Positions 1 to 10,899 of a stretch of DNA of 20,592 bases are shown in pieces. Source of the stretch: Paramacrobiotus richtersi (taxonomy: Eukaryota > Tardigrada > Eutardigrada > Parachela > Macrobiotidae); assembly GCA_034698045.1 (NCBI GenBank), contig JAQGAU010001212.1, forward strand, positions 1-20,592, written 5' to 3'. The number at the start of each line of letters is the position of its first letter. The first letter of the stretch is position 1. A program made the translations under genes and the position numbers. The notes beneath the pieces were generated by a model, which ran no database searches, had not been told where the DNA came from, and was given only the letters and a program-made list of their open reading frames with translations.

Positions 1-56
1 TGCTGCGCAAGGATTACTTGATAGTCTGATTATCCAGCACAACTTCCGCTTTGCAG

Positions 57-590
57 TTAATAACGTTTGGTAAAAAAAGTGATCCGTGGATGTCAGTGCA
101 AATCCCGCAAGGGACGATCATATGGTTGGAAAGAGTAACTAGTGGCGCAAACATCAAGATGAAAAGCGAGCGCTTGCCGCATGCAGAAAAGAAACAGCGA
201 CAAACCACTGAAACCAGGCAGCTAGGCGTACTCTCTGTGGCACAACCGGTGCGCCATGAAACGCAAGCAAGCCGAGCTGCTCGAAACAAGTAAGTAACAT
301 TATTTTGGCTGTATCTCAAAAGTTAAAAACCCAGAACTAAACTGCAGAACTTCGCAAAATCTAAACGATTAGTGAATTGTTCTAGAAAAATAAAAATGTC
401 AGTACTAGCGAGACACAATCTACTTACAATAAGTATAACAAAGATTCCAGATCCTCATCATGGCGTAAATGTGTCGATAACCGTTGTCCGTCGGTTGCAT
501 CAGTACCCCTGTTCACAGGCCGAACAGGGACCTTGTAATTTCTGTAGTTATTTGGCTCCATGTACGCTTTTCAAAACATGTCATACATAG
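57..590 (+). CDS. Possible 3' end of an unrecognised gene (two exons, 5' end outside window)
   Basis: I do not recognise this protein. A pyrimidine-rich acceptor (TTTGCAG, ending at 56) opens an exon at 57-289 that closes on a strong donor (GTAAGTAAC from 290). A second exon at 386-590 follows a TTCTAG acceptor. The phases agree (2 to 2), so the exons join into one frame of about 145 residues ending at the stop near 588-590. The first exon encodes a basic, Lys/Arg/Gln-rich stretch (AEKKQRQTTETRQ). The second is Cys-rich near its end (PCSQAEQGPCNFCSY). A polyadenylation signal lies 250 bases downstream. The splice sites and matching phase favour a real gene tail. The lack of any known domain and the small size leave chance open. 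Confidence 0.3.
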
Positions 591-825
591 ATAACATAAT
601 GATTAAAACTTATCGATAACCCAGACTTCCTGCTCAGTTATCGTTTGTGGACAGTTGCACACGCTTTTGTCGACCGTATCGCGGTCGAATTAATCAGCAT
701 ATTTCGGTAGGGAACTGATAATTTGCCGAATGACTAAGAAATCGGAAACCCATTTCCGGTTCATCGGCACCCAGTGGATGTTGTATCTGTACGGGACGTA
801 GATATGTGCACGCGTTTTCGTCACA

Positions 826-849
826 GTTCTTTTCTATAAATAAAAGAAC
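826..849. repeat. Perfect 8-bp inverted repeat enclosing an AATAAA
   Basis: GTTCTTTT (826-833) and AAAAGAAC (842-849) are exact reverse complements separated by CTATAAAT. The right arm overlaps an AATAAA at 839-844. It could be the polyadenylation signal of the candidate gene tail ending at 590, set in a hairpin, or merely an AT-rich palindrome. Confidence 0.45.
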
Positions 850-1737
850 GAAGTTCAGCCTGTTTTCACATAGGCCAGACGTTTACGAACATCCGAAAAT
901 TCCGAATACACTGTAGATTGTAGAATGTACTGCCCGTACTTGCTACTTCACGTTAGAAAATGCTGCTTGCGAAATCTCAACGAGAACTGACGCGGCGGCC
1001 GCTGCAGCGCTGTTGTAAAACAGGTTAAATGTCGGCTAAAAACACCTTCCAGCTTCGAATGTGCAAGCTACTTGCATTTGTTATCTTTCTGAATCATCAC
1101 ACTTTTTCGCAAAAATCGCTGATTACTTATACATTAGGTTTTCGACAACGGAAAATTTGATAAACGACAAAAACAAATGGCCGTTACGCGCCTTTATGAT
1201 TATGTACGTATAAAAAATTTAGCAAAAAAATAAGAATTTTTAATGGAGTTTTACAATGAACAACGAAGTAATAAACAGCTATCCGTCACTGTATAAAATA
1301 AGTTCATTTACAAAAACGTTATCTGCACGAGTCCAGCATACCACAATAAAAAACAAATGTAAACAAAAAGCAAATGTTTGGTATATTCTGGATCGTGTGT
1401 ACAGTACGTGAAATGGTACTTTACGGGAAATGTTATTAGAGCGGATCTGGCGACGTCGCTGTTCTCCACTATCCATCTTCCCTGTAGACATCCATATGAG
1501 CAAATTTATACGGCATTGCATCAGAGTCGCAAACTGCACTTGAATTTTTCCGAAAAATTTTCCAGAGAAAGTGGAACAGCGCAGACATTCCATATTTATT
1601 CTGGCTTCGCAGACCTTACTTATACTTGCCTTGACTGTAATATCTTCTCAGCAAGGGGATGTGATGTCGCTTGTCCCGTCAGCTACTTAGAAATGGTTAA
1701 TCTGCGTATTCTCAGCCAGAAGAACGGAAGTGGGGCA
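850..1737. other. Non-coding stretch upstream of the ataxin-2-like gene
   Basis: No convincing exon is seen. The reading frame of the next gene stays open back to about 1378 on the plus strand, and another ATG at 1693 is in frame with the chosen start at 1738. The true N-terminus could therefore be 15 residues longer. Alternatively, CTCAG acceptors near 1650 and 1713 could end a 5' UTR intron. The promoter should lie here, but no clear TATA element or initiator could be assigned. Confidence 0.4.
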
Positions 1738-4700
1738 ATGGGCAAAGGCAAGAAGAAAGCGACTGACCGGTTGGAACCTGGTCATTCGCTCGGTGTTCCC
1801 GATGGATCGGAGAGTGTCAGTACATCCGATGGGGAGCTCTTTGATCCCCGACGATCAGCTGCGAGGTATTATAGATTGTTTTTCGTGGAAAAACAGCTGC
1901 AAGGTGGCTCTCTTTTGCAGCAAGTCGACTAAGAGCTCCAAGAACCCGAATGACGTTTCTAGGAGTTCCCACAAGGATTCGCGTGGTACCTCGGATTTCC
2001 CTTTTGGAAACGATATCCCTCTGATGGTAAGAATATTTCTGTGTATTTTTTCGTGATTAAATCGGGTTGATGAAGACATGCATCGTAATTATTAGGACGG
2101 ATTGCTGCAAAATAATCGGGTTGCTCATGCGTTATCCCTCACTTTGGTAAGTCATATGATCAAATAAAACCTGCATTTTCTGTATCTGGAACTCGGAAAT
2201 ATTATTTCAATAATGACTGCATTCTTGTATTTCCATATTTTCATCAGACATGACACCAAACAATTAAAACCAGATTTTTTGAAAAATTAGTCTGTTTTAA
2301 TCGATAATCACCTGTTGAAATGGTTATTGTTTTACCTTGATGTAAATTTTCAGGGACGGGAAGCGGACATCTGGACGATGAATGGATTTCATGTCAACGG
2401 GTTGATCTACGCTTTCGGGCCATCGGTGTGTGATATCATTCGATTGTGATATCAAAATCCTACGATTGTGGATTTTTGATTGTTTTAATTGCAGGGTGAG
2501 GTGATTCTGCGCGATGCCATTATGGAGAACATTGGTGATGCTGGCGACAAAACCCAGGAATCACATGAATATCTCTGCCTGAAAAAGGATGATTTTGTGG
2601 ATATGCAAGTACGAAATACGTTTGCATCAGCCTGTGTAGCCAGCACTACGGATCAGGATAGTGGCACGCATGTGTCTTCCGGTGAGTTGGAACGGCAGTG
2701 AGATTTGACGTCTTATTTGAATACTTATGTAGTTACTGTTATGACTCACTCGAAAACAGTTTCTTTTCACAGTAACAGTTAATTAAGAATTACGAACGAA
2801 CTGTTAAGAAATTTCTTAGTACTGTATTATTTGAATTAACTAACATTTACTAGTTAGCGGTCAGTTAGTATAACTTTTTGGTCAAATTGTTATTTACTTT
2901 CTTTAGATTTAGTGGAGACTGTGGAGTGACTTAAAGAAATTAAAAAATACATAATTTTAATTTAATCAATAAATTTTGATTACATTTTTAATTAAGGTTT
3001 TTACCAGTTTGGAAAAGGTTTGTGGTCTACGAGCACTGCCGGATTTACACATAATTTGGACGTCTTTTCTTTTCGTGAAAATGGTTACTGTAAATCAGCA
3101 TAAATATTTAGAGGTGGTGTTTTCCGTTACTTTGATTTCCACTTATTTGTGTTTTCTCAGATAATACTGAGGATGCCTCATTTGTATCGGAAATGGACAG
3201 TGTATTGACCGCCAGTATTGAAAATGTCCTGGATGAAGGAAAAGTCCCTTCAAACTCTGCGGACGCTTCGACCACTCCTCCGGATTCGAATCTTTCAGAT
3301 GAGGCATCAAAAGACGACGATCAAGTGTAAACGTCACCTGATGTATTTGCTATTGGTATATGTACTATATTTGTTCATTGTAGGGTTCCTGATGTCGATA
3401 AATCTCAAAACGACAGAACCGTGCCCCAAACACGTCCATACTACCCCAATAACCGCCGCTATCCATCCGGGAATAAATTTCACCATCAGGGAAAACCTGT
3501 CGATCAGCAATCTCGAGGTGTTGTCAATACTGACCGGTTTCACCATTCAGACAACGGATACAATCAAAAGAATCTGAAATCACCGAGAAACTATCACGAT
3601 AATGAGCGACCAGCGAGAGGACGGACGGAAAGTGGTCAGAAAATGTGGGGGAAGAATCTGTCACAGGTGAATGTCAAAGCCAAACAAAACAGCATGCCAA
3701 AGAAGGATGAGGAGGAAAAAGTAGCGGAGCTTCCAGAATCTATACAGGAAATCACAAAGAATGATGCAGTTGGGAGCGAAGAGGAGCAGAAACCAGTTTT
3801 GGCCCCCGGGGAGAACCCCTGGACTAGTTCTAACGTGTGGCATCGACGGGAACAGGCCAAGAACGGGAATGGGAAGCCAACGGGGAAATCAGGTCCGTCG
3901 CGACAGTACAGTCATTATCTTGAACTTTATGCTTATTTCCGACTTCTTTGTATTTAGATAAGGCAAATTTTGGATTTCGCTTGAACCCGTGTGCCGAAGA
4001 ATTCGTCCCGGTGAGATTTGTTTCGTTGAATTATTTTAATGAATGGTGACTTATGTAACATTTATACGCACAGGGCCCATCGAATGGTCCGTCGGATGAC
4101 CCCCAGTCAACACGCGAAGTGTTCCACCAAAATCCCAATCAAAATTGGAATGTGTATTATCAAAATGGACAACTTGTGCAGCATCCGGGCGTAAGTAATG
4201 TTTGATGATTTTGAACGTATACGTGTCGTGCATTCTTATTTACAAAATATTTGTCGCGTTAGTTCGGCTCAGTTTCCTTTGTAGCCTCGCATTAGGTTAC
4301 TTTCTTCGTTTTATTTGTAGTGAAAACGGGTGTTTGAAATCTTTTATAATTTTCGACATTTTTTCCCCAGTTTTTTGTTACTTTTCGGCATAGGTTGTGA
4401 TTCGACATCTAACTTCGTTTTTACATTTTCGATAAATTCATAAGTATGTGCTTGTGGTGTGGCGGCGTACTTTTTTTCTGAAGTTGATTAATTTTTCATA
4501 TTTTTTCGAGAATATTCCTGTGGGCGGTGTGATCAATTATCCGATAGTTGTTCCAGGTTGGTCCAGACAATGAAGGGCCGGTTGAAGCGACGGATGAACG
4601 GGTACCAGCGCGACCAATTGCCCTGCCCATCGCGTTCCCTGTGTCACCGCTTCCGTTAATGATCCAGTCGCCAAATTCACCTGTTGTTGTTCATGCATTC

Positions 4701-5648
4701 GTTCCAACCGGAAATGGACAGGGTTTCTATTGTACGTCGGTTACATTACAATTTTGATTGTATTTAATCGTATCTAATTGTATTTAACTGTATCTAATTG
4801 TATTTAATTGTATTTAATTGTATTAAATTGTATTTAATTGTATTTAATTGTATTTAATTGTATTTAATTGTATTTATTTGTATTTATTTGTATTTAATTG
4901 TATTTAATTGTATTTAATTGTATTTATTTGTATTTATTTGTATTTAATTGTATTTATTTGTATTATAATTGTGTTTAATTGTATTTAATTGTATTTATTT
5001 GTATTCATTTGTATTTAATTGTATTTAGTTGTTTTTAATTGTATTTAATTGTATTTAATTGTATTTAATTGTATTTAAATCGTATTTAAATCGTATTTAA
5101 ATTGTATTTAATTGGATTTAATTTAATTATTTAACTAATTTAATCGAAATTTAATTGTAGTGCCGGTCACGTTGCCACCACTGGAAGAATACTACGCATC
5201 GCTAATGTACAACCAGTGCCCGCCAAATTTCCAACCGCCACAATTCGACCCGCAGATGCAACAGGGAATGTTCCCGGGTTCACCGGAAATGATGCCTCCA
5301 CCCCCGTTAAACGTCCAGTTCTCTCCACCGGCACCGGGAGAGACGGTTTTGACTGAAAATGTCGGAAACGATATACAGAACCATCATCCGGGTAACGAGC
5401 GATCGAATAGTGCACCGATCCCGGAAAATCCTGACAATACGGAAAAGAACGGGAATTTCGACGGGATCAATCGGAAAGGCCGGGTGCATCTGAGTTCGGC
5501 GGATTTAAGCGGGATCTGGAGTCATAAACCGGAGGAGGGCGGGTATTTCGGCGGGTATACTCCGTTTGAACCGCCGAATGATGATTCGTTGAAAAACACA
5601 GGGAATGAAGAAAGTGTACCTGTGGAAGAGAAGACTGTGGATGTTTGA
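1738..5648 (+). CDS. ATXN2: Ataxin-2-like RNA-binding protein (Lsm fold plus PAM2)
   Basis: Exons: 1738-1865, 1921-2026, 2096-2146, 2354-2425, 2495-2681, 3161-3326, 3384-3892, 3958-4010, 4074-4190, 4557-4731, 5161-5648. All introns are GT-AG and the phases agree, giving 683 residues. Residues about 79-165 match the ataxin-2 Lsm domain in pattern: RVAHALSLTLG, then NGFHVNGLIYAFGPS, then KKDDFVDMQVRN, the equivalent of the family's SDFVVVQFKD. Residues about 414-424 form a PAM2 motif (RLNPCAEEFVP), which in this family binds the MLLE domain of poly(A)-binding protein. The rest is disordered and rich in Asn, Pro, Gln and charged residues. Ataxin-2 proteins act in the cytoplasm on mRNA stability, translation and stress granules. 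I find no clear LsmAD segment after the Lsm fold, and the protein is about half the length of human ataxin-2. ATG 1738 has a good context (G at -3 and +4); ATG 1693 is an in-frame alternative. Confidence 0.83.
3978..4010 (+). other. PAM2 poly(A)-binding-protein interaction motif
   Basis: The codons read RLNPCAEEFVP, keeping the Leu-Asn-Pro, Ala, Glu-Phe and final Pro of the PAM2 consensus. The motif fills most of a 53-base exon (3958-4010). Its presence downstream of an Lsm-like fold is the strongest single reason for the ataxin-2 call. Confidence 0.85.
4751..5157 (+). repeat. Degenerate tandem array of a 10-base unit (TTGTATTTAA) in the last intron
   Basis: About 35-40 copies of a 10-base unit, mainly TTGTATTTAA with variants such as TTGTATTTAT, run through the intron at 4732-5160. 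The register is nearly constant, with a few units shifted by an added or lost base near 4960-4980 and 5080-5120. The array reaches the 3' splice site: the final TTTAATTGTAG is a repeat unit followed by G. Only the plus strand is T-rich with regularly placed G. It is a minisatellite, not a CRISPR array, since there are no spacers. Confidence 0.95.
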
Positions 5649-5972
5649 GCGGTGTGGATGTTGTATCGTCTTGTATTGTGGAGGTGGAGTGTTTGCGGTG
5701 AGATGAATGGTTCCTAATGTGTTTTGTTGTGTTGCCGTTATGTGGAGATACGGGATGTTTGTTTCAAGGTGCCTTTTTGCATTCTTGCTTTTCGGGGGTA
5801 TGGAGTTTTCTCAATTTAACGACGGAATCACTGTTTTTGTTTGCTTTGTATTATTTTACTGTTGTTTCGTTTGCCGTACGGTATATTTTGGATAAACGCA
5901 GCTGTTACATTTTTGCTTTTAATATTTTGCTGTGCAGTTTGAGTGGAAGTTTTTGCTTTGTGGAAATGGAGA

Positions 5973-5978
5973 AATAAA
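5973..5978 (+). terminator. Polyadenylation signal of the ataxin-2-like gene
   Basis: A canonical AATAAA lies 325 bases after the stop codon and is followed by a T-rich run (5994-6010). The 3' UTR would then be about 5649-6000 and is strikingly T/G-rich. Confidence 0.6.
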
Positions 5979-7479
5979 CTGGGTGCTGAAACGTTTTTTT
6001 GGGGTTTTTGTTGCAGCTTCTGTTACCTGATTGAGCATAAAAAAACCAAAATTTTAACATTATTTTTTTTAAATTCGCGAAACGGTTTCGGCAGTGTGAA
6101 TCGCGATGCAATATTCGTAGCGCGAAATTTAAGGTTTTTCTATATTTTTGACTTCACGGTTCGCTCAGATCGCTCTGTTTAAGATTTGGATAAACGGTAA
6201 TTCTTCGTCGATACGGGAAGAACGGCCTTCCACGTTTGAAGCAGATTATACAATACAGAGAAGTTCAAGATCATCGAACAACAATTGTCAAACGCAAGAT
6301 CAAACGGTCTTGTTTTGCCATTTTCGTATTGACCGCTTGTAAGCGAAGCGTTGACCGAATACACACTTTCCGACATCGAGATACCGTACAAACTGAACTG
6401 TTTGATGTTGTCGCAAACGTAAATCAGAGTAACTAAAACATCCATAGGATCATCAGGAACAAATTCCGCCTAATTATAAGAAACTGGTGTCGGTAATAAA
6501 TCTGTCTTCCGCCTTGCATGAACAGATCCAATTTACCGGAATCCATGGGATGGATGTGTATACAAGAAGCGCCAAAACGGTAGCCTTGATGCGACGTTAC
6601 GTATACCGGACAAGATGAATCAAGCCGGCGTATCCTATAAATAGCATCCCACAACCAAAATCTGCCATCTAAAACTCTGCCTTGGCTCTATTTTTTGCAT
6701 CTCCAGCAGCGCAAGATATGCGTTCGACAGACGCGACTGAAACCCTCTTCAACCGGAAGAGCTGTAAGATGAGTCAAGAACGCCAAGATACATGTTTAGA
6801 TTTACCGAACGGTTGTTGGTGGTGCTGCTGCATCCGAGTTATATCTGCATGAGCAGCTAGTTCCACGTTTTGCTTGTGTTCGAGGGTTAAGGAAGTTGAG
6901 GTCGACGTTTTCCGCGGGTGTGTTATAGTTTTCTTGTAATTTCGGTGATATTATAGGACACAAAGAAACCATTGTACCGTACCGATGAAAATGCCGCAAT
7001 GCCTCAGTTGATTGAGCCTACTTCCATGCTTCGTATATAATCATTTTTTATTAGTATCTGGATGCTATTACGTCTTTCAAAGCAGTTGTTTATCAAGTGA
7101 GGATTTCTGCACGTACACCTGGTTATCCCGTGTACGTCATCCGACTGCCTGGTGAGAATGCCATAGCCTATGAAGGAATGATGTTTTGTTTAGATGTTAA
7201 TTGTTCCGCTTTTAGTGCAGTTCTATTTTTTCTTCCTGTATTTGATGCTCGTATGCAACTCTTGATATTGATCTAGATCTTGTGCACAAAAATTTTGATA
7301 TGATGTGATTATCATAGTAATTTCTATTTGTATTATAATAGTAATTTTGATATGATGATGGGAGTAACTGATTCAGTCTGATTGTGAGACGGTTGCATAC
7401 AGTAGTTGTATCTCGAGCAAGTCGTTTTTGGTTCAGGTGATCATTATCCGCATTTCTGTTCATCAACGACAAGAACAAC
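5979..7479. other. Intergenic region without a supportable gene
   Basis: Short open frames occur on both strands (for example minus 6654-6433 and plus 6236-6436), but none shows a recognisable domain or a convincing splice pattern. A TATAAATAG element sits at 6636-6644, about 840 bases before the USP2 start; it may serve an unannotated transcript or a distant 5' UTR exon. A 15-base direct repeat (AATTTTGATATGATG) occurs at 7291-7305 and 7343-7357. No tRNA or rRNA was recognised. Confidence 0.5.
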
Positions 7480-10400
7480 ATGACCGCTAAAACAACCTCA
7501 TACAAGAGTTATTCCAACGCCATCGCAGACTATACTGCAACAATCGAACGTCTGCGATCTCGCCGGAATTCTGCACTAGAGGTAATAGTCTAGTTATTAT
7601 TAACCCTATAAACTTTAATCGGCATCCATACTAACTACTAACCTGGCATGTTATTCGTTCACAGTTCGTAAGGTACACGTATACGGAAGTTGTAAGTACC
7701 TACAAACAATAACCGCAACGAAATGAAAAAGAGGTATGTATCAAAACAGTCTCTGACATTTAGGATTCACCGAGCACATCACGCCGCGACAGCCTGCGAT
7801 CCTCTAGCATCGCACGCAGCACTTTAACCTCGTCGTCTTATACGCCCCCGTCCATCGGAACCGGTTATGTTTCCCGGGTTCGCAGCAACTTCAACAGCAC
7901 TGTCACCCCCACTTCGCTGGCAGAAAAGCGCCAATCATGGCGCGCGTCGCTGCTCGACCTTTCTGACACCTCCGAATCCTCGTCAACAAAGGACTTCTCT
8001 TCTCGACCATCAACCCCATCGTACCACAGAGCCAGTATAACATCAACAGACGCGAACACCATTTCAAAATATGGCACTTTGCCAAAACGACGGAATTACT
8101 CGCGGGAAGAATCTCTGGACAGAGCACGAGGTATCTGCACTAGCGAGACATTACAGTAATCCACTCACGATCAATTGTTGCTTTTGTTGTCCCGTTTATG
8201 AAAAACAATAGTACCTGTAATAGTGTATTTTTTCACTTTTAGAAATCCTAGCTAAGAGTTCAGGTCAGCCTTACAAGAAAGAGAGCGACAGCACATTGAC
8301 CACCATCACAGCGGCCCCTGTGTCCCTGTCCCCAGGACTCCGGTACAAACGCGAAGCATCCGCCCCGCCTGCTCGGCTGGAGCACCGACAAGATAATGAC
8401 AGCGGCATAGAATCATTATCGTCAAGGACGTCCAGTTACGACCGCTCTATCAGCTTATCGGGGGCTTCGGGTTCTTCGTACAATCGCCGACTGGATGGGG
8501 TATCATCTGCCTATGCCAGCCAATTATCATCGAGAGATGTGTCACCTGTTCGCGGCGCTCGAACGCCCGAACTGGCTCCCTATGGTGAGCCAACCATAAT
8601 TTTATAGAATAAGTTGTTAATTACGAAAGGTTTTAGTTATGGAAAGCGCTTTTCATTCACATCGATAAATCGTTCATTTTCCACGGTTTTATTAGGCATG
8701 TATCTGGAAAAGGAAAGGTCTCCAGAAATGTTAGACGAATCTGCTGCCAATGCGGAAAATGCCAAACATTCAACTGCTAACGCAGCGGATAATAAAGAGA
8801 ATATCGTGGAAAACGGATTAGCTGACATAAATCGACGCTACAGCCGGTCCATCCGCGATAGGCCTCCGTTATCAAACGGCGACCGCAGCACCGGCGCATA
8901 TTCTTCTTACACCCGGGACTACTCGACTCCTTCATCTTATCTGTCATCTCGTCGGGATAGTAGAAGCAGATTAGTGGAGCTTCGGGACAACGAATCAAAA
9001 TCTGACGCAACTGCAGACGCTGGAGAAAATAAGGAGAACGGAGAAGATCGAGGATATCGCAGCAGTATATACGGGCATACTCGTTCTCGGTCACCTGTAT
9101 CACGTCGTTTACAGTCGGCTCGGAAGAGTATAACTGTGGACGAATCGGATCGTGCGGGGCTAATAGGACTGAAAAACATTGGGAATACTGTACGCAGTAG
9201 AATGTCATAAGATTTTCGCATGTGGTAATGCAATTGCTGATTTTGCAGTGTTTTATGAACTCCATTCTTCAATGTTTAAGTAACACAAAAGATCTGCGGG
9301 ATTATTGCATGTCCGGTGAGTTTCAGTCGGAGCTGTGTTCTAGCTCCACCCATCGCGAAAGCCCTCTGATTTCTGGTAAGTGTGGAATCGCTTCGTTGTG
9401 TATTGTGACAGTGTAATGTACTGACTTTCTAGCGTTTGCAACGGTTTTGGAAGCTTTATGGAAGAAAGGCTCAAGTTATTCCAGCGCTAATGCGTACGAC
9501 CCCGATCGTTTCCATCGAAAAGTCCAACAATATGCTCCACGATTTTCTGGATATTTGTAAGTTTTGGCAGAACAAAGAAAATGATCCAAAATACAGGATA
9601 GTTTAATTTAATTCTAGGCAACAAGACGCTCAAGAGCTACTTCGGTACCTTCTCGAAGGCCTCCACGAGGACGTAAATCGTGTGATAGGCAAACCCAAAC
9701 ATGAAACGCAAGATATTCCCGATCATTACACCGATTTGCAAAAGGCAGCCGAAGCATGGAAACGGTATCTGCGACGGGACAACAGTAAAGTTGTTGGTAC
9801 GCTTACTTTTCTGAATATTTCACGCCTGACTGCAGTTTTTATTTTTATTGATAGATTTGTTTGTTGGCCAGTTGAAAAGCTCACTCGTCTGTGATACATG
9901 CGGGAATTGCTCAGTGACCTTTGATCCATTCTGGGATCTTGCGCTGCCCATACCCGACTATCGCAGCTCGTCAGTAGGCGACGTCAATGTGTATGACTGC
10001 ATGAAATTGTTTACGAAGAAGGAGGTGATGGATGGCGATGAACGGCCGGTAAGTCAAACTGCCACATAACTTATTCAAAAGGGTTAATACGGCAACGTAT
10101 TCTTGCAGACTTGCGAGCGGTGCAAAACACGACAGAAATGCACCAAATTCTTCGCGGTTCAGCGCTTTCCAAAGTATTTGGTGATTCATTTGAAACGATT
10201 CTCCCAGGAGCGATATCGAGCGAAAATATCCAGTTTAGTGGAGTATCCAGTTGACGGACTGGACTTATCGGCATTTGCGGCAGACTCCTATGCGGGACCA
10301 CGGCCTTCGTATAATTTGTACGCGGTATCCTGTCATGCCGGTAGCACGCACTGTGGACATTATACGGCTTACTGTAAACAACCCGGAACAGGAAAATGGA

Positions 10401-10682
10401 GCGAGTTTAATGATTCCAGGTGCTCGATTTAAATACCAGCTAGTCACTGACTGCTTTTATGCAACAGCTTGCGGCTTCTGAACATGCGATGACATTTCTG
10501 AACCATTTTGTGTGTTTTAATGTACGATTGTTAAAAGTCTGCAGACGCATCGCATCGTACCTGCAAATTGATGTATCAGCATCCCTAATGCAAACTGGCA
10601 TTTTTACAGGGTTTCCAATGCATCTGCCAAGGATGCGGTGACTTCGGACGGATATGTTCTTTTCTACGAGATGACGGTTTAA
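7480..10682 (+). CDS. USP2: Ubiquitin carboxyl-terminal hydrolase, USP2-like
   Basis: Exons: 7480-7581, 7665-7691, 7764-8130, 8243-8584, 8696-9189, 9249-9375, 9433-9556, 9618-9796, 9855-10048, 10109-10419, 10610-10682. They join in frame to 779 residues. The first ~435 residues are a Ser/Arg/Thr-rich disordered region with two KEN motifs. A complete peptidase C19 (USP) domain follows: GLKNIGNT and [13 protein letters not shown] carry the catalytic Cys; [18 protein letters not shown] is the conserved QQDAQEF box; CDTC and CERC form the Cys4 zinc site; HCGHYTAYC carries the catalytic His; FNDS carries the Asn/Asp; and SDGYVLFYE closes the fold. Wording is nearest to USP2 ([35 protein letters not shown]). 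The enzyme cleaves ubiquitin from substrate proteins in cytoplasm or nucleus. The 27-base exon 2 is symmetric and may be optional. ATG 7480 has A at -3. Confidence 0.92.
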
Positions 10683-10870
10683 CACCGATATAAAGAGCTC
10701 AGTTCGTCATCTTTGATTTAAGCAAACGCAGAGTGCACCGGATTATCTTTCTACATTAACTGATATTCGCCCTAAAAGCTTCAACAGAATCTGATAGTGT
10801 TTGCGGTAGTATACGTTTACTGATGGATGGATCTGAACTATCATTCCAGATTAAAGAAACAGACTGCTGA

Positions 10871-10876
10871 AATAAA
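10871..10876 (+). terminator. Polyadenylation signal of the USP2-like gene
   Basis: A canonical AATAAA lies 188 bases after the TAA stop at 10680-10682, implying a 3' UTR of roughly 210 bases. No competing signal was noticed closer to the stop. Confidence 0.6.
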
Positions 10877-10899
10877 ATCTATGCTATAAATACTCAAAC

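Noticed and set aside
4751..5157. CRISPR-like array
   Set aside because: Units are contiguous 10-mers with no unique spacers, inside a eukaryotic intron.
6050..6180. tRNA-like GGTTCG segment
   Set aside because: No paired acceptor, D or anticodon arms could be drawn around it.
6179..6654. Two overlapping minus-strand open frames as a possible gene
   Set aside because: No domain recognised, no phase-consistent splice model, and both are short enough for chance.
8777..9272. Long minus-strand open frames (162 and 111 codons)
   Set aside because: They lie opposite the Ser/Arg-rich USP2 exon 5, whose frame and splice phases are consistent; they are shadows of that composition.
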